This document shows positions 44,850 to 55,967 of a stretch of 64,000 nt of DNA, one piece after another. The stretch lies in NCBI GenBank assembly GCA_907163375.1, contig CAJQUW010016909.1, positions 248,001-312,000 of the forward strand, read 5' to 3'. Each line of letters starts with the position of its first letter. Within the stretch, counting starts at the first letter, position 1. The DNA is from Prostheceraeus crozeri. Taxonomy: Eukaryota; Platyhelminthes; Polycladida; Euryleptidae. Under the pieces are notes generated by a model. That model was given only the letters and a program-made list of their open reading frames with translations, was not told the DNA's origin and searched no databases. The position numbers were made by a program, and so were the translations under genes.

Positions 44850-47800
44850 AAAGCAAAATTTTATACATGTGCGCAGTGCATTTTACACAGCAAGATATGG
44901 CGAGATCGAACTATTAACTTTGCAGACTTAAGATAAACGCACATCATACCATGTGGGACGAGAGGATACAATGGCAAAATTTACATCAGCACTGATTCCA
45001 TAGCTTTCATAAATATCAAAACGTACTTGCCTCGATATTTACAAAATGCTACGGTAGCCTTCTTACATTCACAAGGCCATGGGAAACACGTCGTTTAATA
45101 GAATTTACAATATTTGATCTCAAAATCCCAATAAAGGAATGACGAGGTTTGATAAAGGAGTCGAGAGGTTTGAAATTAATATTTTAGATAAATTTCTATG
45201 CATGTATGATTACTCGTGGGCGTTGATATTTACTTAAGATATTTAACTGCAACAGGACCCAATACCAAAAAAAACTTATTTGCTACAGATATCGCATAAT
45301 GAAAAATTTCGGAACTTCGGATCCACATTTTCAGGAATTCGTGAAAAATTCCCGAATTCGGGAGTAAATTGCAATTTTCGGGAATGAATCGGAGTACTGA
45401 TCGATAAATCTCCACATTTTTCAATTGCAATATTATAATATGCGGACATTTGCTTTCGATATTGCGACATAGCTTTCGACATTGTCGATATTACCTTAAG
45501 AAATGATGCTTGAAACTTGCTCTGCCGGTTTGATAGGCCATTGATTTGCTACATGACTTTGAGCAATGAAGCACTGGTCATGAAAATTGCACGTAGCTCA
45601 ATTTACAACTCAGGAATGACAATAACATGCAATCTTAGATAAATCAGATTGGAAAATATATAACATCAACCAGTGCCAAAAAAACATCAATTTTCAAGCT
45701 CATCTTTCAAATAACAGCGAAAGGCTTCAACCTATCAAAGGTTGCTGATAAGATGACCTTTGATAGGTTGAAGCCTTTCGCTAGTTATCGAAGTTACTAT
45801 AATGACCCGGTCACACTATCTCTCAGCTAACACGTATATTTGCCACGCCCGAAATTCTTCGCCGTACCACACTGAAGACCATCGAAGTTGATATGGTTGG
45901 TCACACTTGATAGTTGTGCTCTCTAGTAACTTGATTGACGCTTGAAGTCGGCAATGAAAATCTGTTTTAGACATTTTATTGGCAAATTGCTCAACTATCA
46001 GTTATCAGCTCTCATGTATGAACGTACCTTATTAAGAGAATGAGAACAAAACTTTCGGCCAATTTAAGACTTTTATGTCTGATTGAGGATGTTTATGAAA
46101 AGCAGAGCATGTGGAAGCCACTTGTTTTCAAATTTCACGAAACGCACTACCAAGATTCTAGAAGATTCACATTCTAAAAGGCATTTTAGGACTTTTAAAT
46201 CGTTTTTTCGCGTTTTAGGACTTTGTGTAAAAAGCACTCCAACTAACTGGCATCGTTAGCGCAGCTCAGTGAAACGCCTTCCTGCAACTTGCGGCAACAA
46301 ATTGTATCCGAAGAATATACTGCAATCAGACCATCCAGCCGATTCGAATTTAAAAAAAGCGAAAAAAACGAATCCTTAACTTAGAAAAGCGAAAAAAAAG
46401 CGAACCGATAATTTTTACATCAAGCAATGTAGAATAGCGTTATAACGACATCATATGCCATCAAGCCATGCACTAACACGAATACTACGAACCTGTGTAG
46501 ATTGCGAATATTACTTTCTGGTACAAAAATGATAACTTGTCGGAGTGCCTCTTAGGAGCTATTTTTCTAGCATCTTGTAAAACATCATGCAAATGCACCA
46601 GACCATATTTATACATAAAACTAGCTTTTGTATTCTATTAATTAATTATAACCAGCAATCAATTTAGATTGCTTCAATTTTAGACAAATAATGTAGATTC
46701 CAAGATTGTTTCATAGGATGGTTGAAGCATAGCGTTGAAAAAATCGAAAAAAAGACTACTTGAAAAATTCAGCAGAATTCAGATGATTTTATAATTCTGA
46801 TATGGTCAAGGAAATTTCTCTAGCTGCCATGCTTCCAACTGATAAATTAGCCTAAAACTTTGAACATCTCTTTAATCTGAATGTTCCAAAACATACTGAT
46901 ATTTTCAAGTATTCATTAGATAGGTGTCTGTCAACTAAAGTCATGCGAAATGGATCATATGACGAATAAAGGATCATTATTAAGGTTTCATCTGAAAATC
47001 ATTGTAGTTTTCTTCAGAACTCGTAAGCCGAATATTATGCTAATAAAACTGCTTAGGAGGATGCATTTTTGTAAAGGAAGATAATGCTCATAATTAAGCT
47101 ATATTATTGAAGCAAAATTGATATTTCATTAGATGGGCATTGTTGCAAACGTCCATTTAGATGTAAAAAGTGTCAACTTGTATATTTATTATCAATGAAA
47201 TTGATATTGCTCAATTATGCAGCCCTATAGTGATTGGATGATAAATATTTCAAAAATGGAATTTTTCCGACAATAGACGGCTGCCAAAGAGAGAAAATTA
47301 TGTAGTCAGTGACTTACATTCGAGTGGGTTCTTTATAGACCCTTTCCGTCTAGCTTTTGACTGTTAGTGGGCCTATTGCAGAGATCAAAACTGCCTGTTA
47401 TGAGACATATATTAGTACCTATTCAATCAAAGCTTTGGTGTAAATATAAATCAATATTACAAATCTAAATTGATAAAAACCGACGATAAATTATAATATT
47501 GACTAAATCTTTGAAAATATTCCATAAAAACTATCACTTATGCAGCCTACTTCAAAGGCACACAAAAGCTATGAAAATCTATGTATATAGCGGGTGAAGT
47601 ATGACGTAATCAGCATGACTCCAGTAATGTAAACGGTAGTCAAACTATTTACAAAATAGTACATAAGGCCTACTGGTGCATCTATTCTTCAATCTACAAC
47701 TCACAAAGTTGCAGGTGGTTATAAGAAAATAGGCTACACATATCCGATCATATCAGCATCATATTAATGTCTATAAATTAGATGCAAAATGATTATTATA

Positions 47801-48790
47801 CACATCAACTTTTTGACTAATTACACATACTTCAAGAAAATCACAGTGAAAGTGACAGTGCAATAAAAAATTTAACAGAAAATATTCCATCGTGTATATT
47901 ATCATCTCAGTTTCTTAGGCCTATTGATCAACATTCGCACAAACTGAACCGCTTGTTTCACTAATCCAACATCAATCTACCAAGAAAACTCGATAGTAGG
48001 CCTGCCGCATGTCTCTGGCAAGCCAGCATGGATTGATGTCTCCAATTCCTTGACTGATAAATTCGATGGCATGCATTTGTAGTATGTGACCCGCATGCAC
48101 TTTCAACATTGCATCAATTCAGAATCGTGTAAAAGCTATACCACCACTGCCTCAAATTTACTGCAAAAAAACTGTGCATTTACCGGAACGCACTACGACA
48201 AGGCTTTGCTTTCAAGAATTGCTGTAATATGACTTTTTTGCTAATAAGGGCACATTTTCCAATTCCTATATAATATAGTTATTACATGAGATTATGCAAT
48301 CGTCAAGATATGCATTCAATTGTCAACAGATGGATGATAGCATGACTAAAGTAAAGGGCAACATGACAAAAAGCTACGTTGCGCTGTCAACATGTACGAA
48401 AGGCCTGTATCACGGAACACTTTTTTCTGCTCTACCAAAAAAGCGAAAAAGCGAATGCCACTCGATAAAAGCGAAAATTCTAGCATATTTTCGAAAAAGC
48501 GAATGTCTGGGTGGTCTGTGCAATAAACTTTGCCATTATAATACATGTATGGATTCATCAACATCCATTTTATCATGTAAATCCCTGACAATTATTAAAT
48601 GCCAACTTCAGCAGTATTGATAAAAGTGCTTAGACATGTCTCCTCCTTTTCGGTTGCTATTCCCTCCCAGGTATTTCACTTACCTACTCTTACTCCTCGT
48701 TTATTATCTCTTCTTCCCCAGGTTTGAGGGTTGGATACTGGGGTGGTGTCGGTTGTCGGGATGAATACCCTTCTCCATTCTAGTCGGTGT
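44850..48790. other. Intron sequence, one perfect hairpin, otherwise unassigned
   Basis: AT-rich. Words such as AAAGCGAAAAAAACGAAT recur at 46350-46410 and 48430-48500 but I cannot define an element. No exon seen. Confidence 0.4.
45713..45787. repeat. Hairpin with 27-bp perfect stem
   Basis: AGCGAAAGGCTTCAACCTAT plus CAAAGGT pairs exactly with its reverse complement after a loop of about 13 bases (TGCTGATAAGATG). ATAAC/GTTAT adds pairs outside one bulged base. Confidence 0.85.
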
Positions 48791-48794
48791 TGCG

Positions 48795-49166
48795 TCAGTT
48801 GAGAGTCCAGAGGCAGGAGGTCAAGATCTTCTTGACATTGTGCCACCATCTCTTCCTCTGTCCACCTCTGATGTTCGGTCTAGTCACTTCATAACTCAAG
48901 ATTCTCTTTGGCCACCACCAGTCCGGCATCCGTTGCAGGTGACCAAACCAGCGCAAGCGATTTTGGCTTAAGACCAATTCCAGGTCATGCATATGAAGCA
49001 TGCCTTTCAGTTCGCGCATGGAGCTGAGTTGGCAAAGTTTGATGGAACACATCCATTGAATCATACAGTTCACATTTGTTGCCAGGTGAGTAAGGTCATC
49101 AACTTTTTTTGGCCATGTATCTGACGCATGCAATAATACACTCCATAAGAATACACTTGCATGCAA
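48795..49166 (-). mobile_element. LINE C-terminal fragment
   Basis: Reads ASDTWPKKVDDLTHL, MIQWMCSIKLCQLSSMRELK, then LSQNRLRWFGHLQRMPDWWW and GGQRKRWWHNVKKI. The RLRWFGHxxRM block with R-G-x-x-R-K-x-W is the C-terminal region after RT in RTE-like and related LINEs. Only the C-terminal part is present and no tail was recognised; clade uncertain. The related but distinct fragment at 61798-62290 belongs to the same broad group. Confidence 0.75.
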
Positions 49167-49572
49167 TAATATTTCACTGCATCCTTAGCTCAATATCGCT
49201 TGATTAGATACAAAAATCATCAAACTATTCGTCACGACCTCATTATAAATGCAGTTAGACCTTCTGCCCGCATGTGCGAAATTTCAGCATATCATTCAGT
49301 ATGTGTGGTTACAAGTTGAACATCAGATGTTAAGAACCGGCAAAGTGCGCATGGATGAATTCAACACGAATGACTTCGATGTTCTTTCTGATTATTTCAC
49401 ACTCCGATACTTTGTCAAACAATTTTACGTGCGAAAACAATTACATCATCTAAATAATTGTCGAAAACCATTTTACGTTGCTTCGGCAGGATTAACTCTG
49501 CCTTGTTCTGTTGAATTCTTGTGTTCAACATTCACTTAGAAGTAATGAAATGACATTCAGTCAATGACATAC

Positions 49573-49794
49573 CTTCAAAAGACTGCAGTAGTTGTGTGAT
49601 GCAAGAAGGACCAGTGATTTCGGAGCGTATAGGGTCCCTTCACTATCATCTCCATGTGATGACATGTGATATGGTTCGTCGAAGGTAAGACATGCACAAT
49701 AAAGGCGTCCACCGATTGAGTTTGTAAGAGCACACACCATGAAGTTGGGATTTCGAGGGTGCGCAGAGAGAAGCCATCCAGCAGGTTGACAAAA
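49573..49794 (-). CDS. Sbf: SBF/MTMR5-13-like gene, uDENN exon
   Basis: A 222-nt exon (74 codons, phase 0 at both ends) between acceptor TTTCATTTTCGCTTCAG and donor GTATGT. Translation opens FCQPAGWLLSAHPRNPNFMV, then GGRLYCACLTFDEPYHM and TLYAPKSLVLLASHNYC. SBF1/SBF2 read FCQPxGWxLxxxxxxPxFFV..YCxCLTFxE..LxAPKSLVLVSR at this place. The competing frames on the same strand (49575-49960) do not fit the splice phases. The exon encoding the preceding N-terminus (about 50 residues in the family) was not found upstream. Confidence 0.87.
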
Positions 49795-50156
49795 CTGAAG
49801 CGAAAATGAAAGTAGATGCTATAACATAATTCAGATGATTTTTCATTGAACATTTCCACGTAAGAAAATATCCTATAATAAATATCCTTTCTGTTCTATA
49901 CCGAACTGGCACTGTGCAATCTTTATGAGCAAAATACCCATATAGATGTAATACATACATCTGGGATGAACTAAGGTTGTCCTCCAGTTGAACTTTCCAA
50001 GTTCTGCTTCACACCATCACCATGCGGCATGCACCCATCCACACCCCTCATGCGACCACACATGAACCATTTCATGTTTTTTGCACAAACATCTACACCA
50101 CCTGGTAAAAGCACTCCACTTCATCTTGGTCGTCACTCCTCGTCCGATTAGCGGCC

Positions 50157-50760
50157 TCATACGCCCATTTGTTGCACACTATCGTTCCACTGTGACAATG
50201 GACCAACACGAACACTATCCTCTTCCCTGCATCGCCCAAACAACCGAACAATCTCCTTCAGGCAACTGTTCATTCTACCACTACCAGCCCTTGTCATAGC
50301 AACCAATCTCGACTGACTGTCAGACACTATCATCACATTATTCAAATCATTCTGTTGATCAAACAACCATCTCATCCTTTCCAACAATGCCCCCACCTCC
50401 GCTTGGAAAGACGAAGCAATGCCGCCATCACCTTTCAGCACCAAACCCCCAGGCTGGTTCAACATGTCATCCTCTGTTTTTGTCCACCAATGGAGCAGAT
50501 GCTCATAAGCGCTGGCCTATAGGCCAATTCTCAAAAATTCCAATATTGCCATTGCTGTCATGCTATCGGGACTTGAGATGGAGTTATTGAAGGATTTTAA
50601 GTGCCGTTAGTGCCATCTTGAACATTCGATATGACTAAGGATGGTCTCTTCTTGAGCGTTGCAATCAGAGCAGCTAGGGTCGCTTGTCTTGCTGATTCGA
50701 TGTTGATAGTTGCGAACTAGCGCTTGGTAATGATATCTTATTCCAGCAAGACATTTGTGG
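50157..50760 (-). mobile_element. LINE fragment with zinc-knuckle-like and RNase H-like regions
   Basis: On the minus strand 50640-50760 reads SKTSDPSCSDCNAQEETILS then HIECSRW, a C-x2-C-x7-H-x3-C pattern as in the zf-RVT segment after some LINE RTs. It is followed at 50157-50465 by GGLVLKGDGGIASSFQAEVG, ALLERMRWLF and NNVMIVSDSQSRLVAM, the pattern of the plant-type RNase H domain (G-x-x-L-x-x-x-G; A-E-x-x-A-L; D-S). The catalytic residues seen are the E of QAEV and D of SDSQ. RNase H removes RNA from RNA-DNA hybrids during retrotransposition. No RT was recognised upstream. Confidence 0.55.
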
Positions 50761-50987
50761 ATAGTGGATACCACAAAAATGTTTTGCGTAGAAAGACTGA
50801 AAATAATATTATTTCAATCATTTCAACTTATAAACAACAAAAAAATAATACCGAAGTTTCTCTTTACCAGATCAATGGAAACAACAAAAAAAGTTTACTT
50901 TAATATTTATATTTAATGTGCTTTTCTACTGTTTAAAATACTTAATTAAAACTGTTCTATTCAAATAAAAATAAATCCGGTCTCTAG

Positions 50988-51143
50988 TCATAACCATCTC
51001 TCTTTGATGTCGATCTCTTTCATTTTCCTCTTAGGACCACCTCCAGATTGATTGGTGCGTCGCTTTGGTAGGTTCACCAAGAAGCCATGTCCAGTGCGAT
51101 GTCCGCGATTTGCCGCACTGCCCCTAGTTGTCCAGCACGAATG
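50988..51143 (-). CDS. Possible basic C-terminal exon, unidentified
   Basis: After an AG at 51144-51145 the minus strand is open for 51 codons to a stop at 50988: RGSAANRGHRTGHGFLVNLP then KRRTNQSGGGPKRKMKEIDI. Gly/Arg/Lys-rich composition resembles tails of RNA-binding proteins, but the acceptor has a weak pyrimidine tract and no upstream exon was found. Confidence 0.25.
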   Translation of the reverse strand, partial: HSCWTTRGSAANRGHRTGHGFLVNLPKRRTNQSGGGPKRKMKEIDIKERWL

Positions 51144-51765
51144 CTAAGTTTTTTGCTGCGTATGCTTTTATCATTGTATAAAATTCATGTGGCTACCTGA
51201 AGTTGAATGTTGTGCGCAAACCAATAGGTCAAAATACATGAACATTAGGTTAAGAAGATCTAACTCTACATGAAGTATATCCTCTAAGAAATACAATGCA
51301 ATCCATGCATATTATTGCATTAACAGGGGGAAACTACTGCTACTGCAAATACACTTAGAAATACAAATTAATAAGTCGCAAATCAAGATGAACAAAAAAA
51401 TTATTAAGCTGACTCAGCGAGTGAATTCCGTCTAACGGAATAATTACTCTGCAACGCAATTGTCGTTAATCTCAACTTTAATTTCTTCATTCATAAATTA
51501 TTTGTGGAAGATTTAAGTTTAGGATAGTTTCGAGTAAAGAGTCCACAGAATGCAAGTTTGCATAATCAGTTGTACACAATCTTTATATAACAACTATACA
51601 TCTCCATTATCGATTTTGTTTCCATATAAAAGAACTTCCTGCACAACGAAATTTCAAAATTCACAGGCGACATCAATATCGCAAATAGTGGTGTATTAGT
51701 ACTAATTACATGCACATTCAATGAAAAACATATTACCAATATATGAAACACTACATCACATGAAT
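51144..51765. other. Unassigned sequence
   Basis: No gene or repeat recognised. Confidence 0.35.
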
Positions 51766-51767
51766 AG

Positions 51768-52145
51768 ACCTACGTTATGAATTCCGAGATTGTAACTTCA
51801 CTATGAGTGAACGTGAAGCTCCGGCCAGTGATTAATATGTGCCAAGCGCTTTTCGATCGAGTTTGTGAACAAAGACTAGCATTAACGCGTTTAACTGATG
51901 CACGATGCGACAGCATCAGCGTCTGGTTGTCCACATGAGCGAAGAAAGGTGCGCGTGCATTTACTCTTATGTCTAGGAAACAAGAAACAATGCTCACAAA
52001 GACATGGATGTAGGCAATCATGATTGGGTAGAGTAGTTGTTTGAGACTTTAACAGCCATGGTCACATCACAGCTATCTAAAAAAAATTTGGGAACTTTGA
52101 CACTGGATTTTATATTTCGTGAACTATAGACGCACTTAATTACTC
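51768..52145 (-). repeat. Inverted duplicate of 59876-60186
   Basis: About 97 percent identical in reverse to 59876-60186 over more than 300 bp (shared CTCGATCGAAAAGCGCTTGG, GCATCAGCGTCTGGTTGTCC). It extends 60 bp further here. Apparent frames of 61-83 codons inside it are the same in both copies but have no motif. Confidence 0.9.
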
Positions 52146-52199
52146 CCAATAATCCAATGCTTTATATACAAATATTCTAGAGGAGCTTCTATATTAACA

Positions 52200-52310
52200 T
52201 CGCGGGTAGGGGTGTACCGATCAATCGGGAAAACGGATTAATCGGCCGATTGTTAAAGCGGCAGAGCGGTAATTGGTAATCTGCCGATTATTTGCCTATA
52301 AGAGAGAGAG
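52200..52310 (-). repeat. R1-type terminal sequence
   Basis: TAGGGGTGTACCGATCAATC then ATTAATCGGCCGATTGTTAA resembles the R1 ends at 41597-41627 and 59700-59785. It stands next to the inverted duplicate at 51768-52145, in the same relative order as at 59785-59876. Confidence 0.6.
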
Positions 52311-52419
52311 AAAGCGTATATTTGTTTTCATCAAAATAGAAATCAAACAATGCAATTTTACACGATACAAATTCAAAAATAAGCTAGAGGTGATTAAGTA
52401 AGTACACTATAAAGTTAAG

Positions 52420-53015
52420 ACACTGCTTTGTTGGACAAACAAAAAAACATCATAAAACTAAGTGTAAAGAATACAGCATAATAATCGGTTTTGTTAAAAA
52501 ATAATTCTATTGTACAATGCACACAACCATGAGAAAATAGAGTTACCTCTTCTACATGTTCTTGCTTTGGGAAAGCAAGAATGATTAGTATAAGAGAGGC
52601 GACGGGGTACACAGTAATTCAAAGGATGCTCATCGTATTCACATTTCAGAAGGAAAGACGGTGATTGTTAATATCACAAATGATTCTATGAGTGCGCCTA
52701 TGAATACAACTGATATGTTTCTTGGTGAGATATGAGAGGTCACAAAAAAGAGGAGAGGCGTACAAGAGCACTGACTGAACGTACATGACAAAAATTTGTA
52801 ACAGTTGCTTTCTGGTGAGTACATGTCGCAATTGTTTTAGAGCGCAAAGTCGACGGGTTGTGGAAAGGCAGAATTGTCAAAGTGAGCATCCCAAGATTGT
52901 TCAAAATAACACCAAGAATCGAAATTGAATCAACAAGGGCAAAGTCAGGATGCAATATGATGCGGGCATTGTGAGATCTGCCGATGACCATTTGCTTGGA
53001 TTTGTTGCAGTTGAC
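52420..53015 (-). pseudogene. LINE RT thumb and C-terminal domain (3' half)
   Basis: Reads NCNKSKQMVIGRS, VDSISILGVILNN, then in other frames HVLTRKQLLQIFVMYVQSVL, YASPLFCDLSYLTKKH and RTCRRGNSIF. These are the post-YADD blocks of CR1-like elements (L-G-V-x-L-N-N; S-V-L-x-Y-x-S-P-L-F). Frame changes are present. Confidence 0.8.
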
Positions 53016-53045
53016 AAGCACAGGCTGTCTACCGAATAGAAAGTC

Positions 53046-53310
53046 AAAAAAAGAGAAAAAATGACGAATTTTTCAAAAAAAAATGAAAAAAAATGATTTT
53101 TGGGGGCGGAAAAAGGAAAGAAATGATAAAGTATCCACTAAGAATCGAACAATATAGCCTATCACTGTGATCATTGCCTATCAAGTGATAGGCTATATTG
53201 TTCGATTCTTAGTGGATACTTTATCATTTCTTTCATTTTTCCGCCCCCAAAAATCTTTTTTTTTCATTTTTTTCTTAAAAAATTCGTCATTTTTTCTCTT
53301 TTTTTCGTTG
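53046..53310. repeat. Long near-perfect palindrome
   Basis: Arms of about 122 bp with a spacer of 19 bp centred near 53176. The arms share GATAAAGTATCCACTAAGAA and ATCGAACAATATAGCCTATC and differ mainly in A-run lengths. It sits just inside the left end of the hAT element. A frame at 53193-53381 is a translation of one arm. Confidence 0.9.
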
Positions 53311-53641
53311 CAATAGAAAATAAAATTTTTAATTGACTCCTGTAGCATTTCCATCCAAACAACATACCCGACAGTCATCATTCAAAAGATTATACGCTGC
53401 AAATCTTAAGGTTACAAAATCGTGCATATCAAAATCGTGTACCCGGATGCAAAGATTTAATAAATACAATGAATGCATCATTAATTATCCATCACTGTAT
53501 ACCGTCTTTAGATATCGATGTCTCACTTAACATTACCTTACGTAAGTTGTACATGCTCAACATCCAGTCAAAATAAAAACATTGGTGATAGAATAACAAA
53601 ACCAATCAATTCATGAATAATTGCAAATATAGTTCATGGCT

Positions 53642-54415
53642 TCACATCTTCTTTCGATTTATAACATTGTTCATAAGTTTCTCGAATGCAGACTTTCGCT
53701 TCGATCCAATCTCTGCTCTTTTTATGGATTGTTTTGTATTTAATTCGCTCAGCCTTGAAACTTTCTCACTCACTGAGGAGTACAATTCTTGGGCAACTCT
53801 AATACCCACCATATCATTTGCAGCGATGGAGTTGTCCAGTTGCAACTTTGCTTCTTTTAACATCCGCAGCGAGATCTCGTATTCTTCCGTTACTTCCTCT
53901 TCTATCTTCTTTAATCTTCACTCTTTCGCATCTAATTTCTCGTGTTTGCTAACACATTTATCAATCAATCCGTGGCGTAATCTTTCCTCCTCAACAGCTT
54001 GTTCCTCTTTTCTCTTTGCGATCTCCAACTCCTCGCGTTCGCGTTTCTTCCTCTTTCGATATATAATACCCCGATATACCTTTCGATATAATAATGACCC
54101 GATATAACTTTATTCATTATCTTTGATATCTTCATCATAATATCTAACTAGTAAATCCATCTGTTTTCTTCGTTGAACTATAGTTGTCTCGTCGAACATT
54201 AAAGTAAACGCACCCTCCCATCTGTTCACCTTTTCACACAACCATTTCAATAACAATGGTCCGAGACCATCTTGGAACACGTATGAGGCTTTATCTTTGC
54301 TCATTGTGAAGTTTTTCGCAACGTCGCTGTCAGGAAACATGTTTTGGAATAATTGGGGTGTCCCGTCACAATCCCTAAAACTCATGTCATCCTCGGCCAC
54401 CTTAAATAACCACAT
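53642..54415 (-). pseudogene. hAT transposase remnant, internally deleted
   Basis: 54110-54415 reads FRDCDGTPQLFQNMFPDSDV, ASYVFQDGLGPLLLKWL and FTLMFDETTIVQRRKQMDLL then VRYYDE, the first catalytic region of this hAT group (F-D-E-T-x-x-x-x-R-x-x-Q-M-D). Then 53642-54060 gives a long Glu/Lys coiled coil with ANDMVGIRVAQELYSSVSEK, similar to the tail at 9290-9550. The middle of the enzyme and the dimerisation domain are missing. Confidence 0.75.
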
Positions 54416-54986
54416 GGCCTCCGCAGCTGATACTTGGTTGCATAGAACATAGGTCCGAAGTCAATGTTTGGCTAATTCAAGTGGAATCATCCGAGCAGCA
54501 ATTTATAACAAAAACAAAATACTGACCTCAGGTATTTTTTAACTGACTGAAATGACAAGAAGGAAAATCATCGAAGGGAAATACAATGAAATATGTCTAC
54601 AATCTACATTTTTTGTTACTTGTTACAGGATGTTTCCTGTGGTTCGTTGATTTATTAAAATCACCCATAAGATAATGAATAGCCCAAAAAACAGAGTGTT
54701 GCGGAAGTTTAATGATTCTCCATCAAGTTATACGACATCTGGAGTTCAGTGCATTAGTCAACAAAATCATAAAATCCAAAAAGTGAAGAGCTGATATCTC
54801 GAAGGATAAATTTTGAACTAGGCTAGTAGTCGGCAATTTACGAAAATCTATTTGAGAATGCCTGATTTCGAAGAAAAAATGACAACAGCAGCAAAAAATG
54901 AAATAAAATGATATGTTACCAAAAAAATGAAGAAAATGAAAAAAATGACGCACTAGACAGCCTGAAAGCATCTTCTTACATCGCAA

Positions 54987-55860
54987 TTGATGGAGAATGT
55001 CATCGACATGGAGGCTGTTGTCCGAATTCTTATCTCATTGTTCAATAACCGTCATGTCATCTGCGTACTTAGACTCGTACTTAGAGTCGTGCACACTGAG
55101 ACTCCAACAGCACTGATCATAAAAACGATGCGCACAGAAAACGCCCTAAAATTGAGCCTTGGGGCACACCGGACAACACAGGAATGAGTTGACCGTACTT
55201 GTTTTGATAATTTACCATCGTGAATCGATTGTTCAAGTAGGACAGCAGCCACAACAGGAAACCTGAGCTCAAATTGTTGAGTTGCAGGTAATTCACAAGT
55301 CGATCGTGGTGAATCTTATCGAACGCCTTGCTGAGGTCCTAGTCTGTTATTCTCACAGATTCAGTGTCGTCTCCGTCGAGGTACTCCATGATTATGTTGT
55401 GAACATCGATTAAGGCGATAGAGGTGGAACCTAATGAGTCTGCAAGCATGTTGATGTGGGCCGTATAATTTGATCAATTCATCTTTCATGCGTGATAATA
55501 CAAGCCTCTCCAGTATCTTTTCGACAGCTGAAAGGATAGAGATCAGACTGAAATCATTGGACGGGGGATTTTTCACTTTAGGTAAAGGTACTGTGAAGGT
55601 ACCGTAAAGCTGCTGCTATCTTCCACGCAGCAGGAAAGTGTCTTTCTCGGATAGATGCATGATACATGTCGTGAACACACCACAAATGACATGCGCGCTT
55701 TCTCGCTGAAGGCGACATGGGATGCCATCAACACCGAAGGACTTCTTATTGTTCAAATGCACCAGTTGATCGCATACCTCTTCGACCATTTGACCATCCC
55801 AACTAAAATCATCGGACAGTAATATCAATTCTTCGTCGGATTCGTCGTTGAAGAGCGTGG
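54987..55860 (-). pseudogene. LINE reverse transcriptase (5' half)
   Basis: Blocks: NKKSFGVDGIPCRL about 55750, NPPSNDFSLISILSAVEKIL with ERLVLSRMKDEL at 55480-55576, GVPRRRRH region, AFDKIHHDRLVNYLQL about 55300, then SKYADDMTVIE at about 55050 with both catalytic aspartates intact. Several frame changes. Continues across the hAT element into 53015. Confidence 0.85.
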
Positions 55861-55967
55861 CAAAGGCTTCCGTAAAAGAAATTAATAATGGATGTCCGTT
55901 GCTTTGCGTGCTTGTACATTGTTTTCGATTGTTATTGCCAGCGAATTCGCGCACAATCGACCAGACG

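Larger units (their letters stand above)
53021..54964. mobile_element. hAT-type transposon inserted in the LINE
   Basis: Ends CAGGCTGTCTA at 53021 and its reverse complement TAGACAGCCTG at 54954-54964. AAGCA flanks on both sides (53016-53020; 54966-54970, one extra A), a 5-bp target duplication. Subterminal sequence on both sides is a run of AAAAAATGA-type words. Inside are transposase remnants (53642-54415, minus) and a large palindrome (53046-53310). A 5-bp duplication is unusual for hAT, though some hAT groups make 5 or 6 bp. Confidence 0.8.

Noticed and set aside
46350-48500. Recurrent AAAGCGAAAAA words as transposon ends
   Set aside because: No inverted partner or target duplication; may be simple A-rich sequence.
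49575-49960. Two overlapping minus frames of 94 and 104 codons
   Set aside because: They use the wrong phases; the frame consistent with splice sites and DENN homology is a third one in the same exon.
53613-54107. Plus-strand frame of 164 codons, Ser/Phe-rich
   Set aside because: Antisense of the Glu/Lys coiled coil of the hAT transposase; the minus strand carries the real signal.
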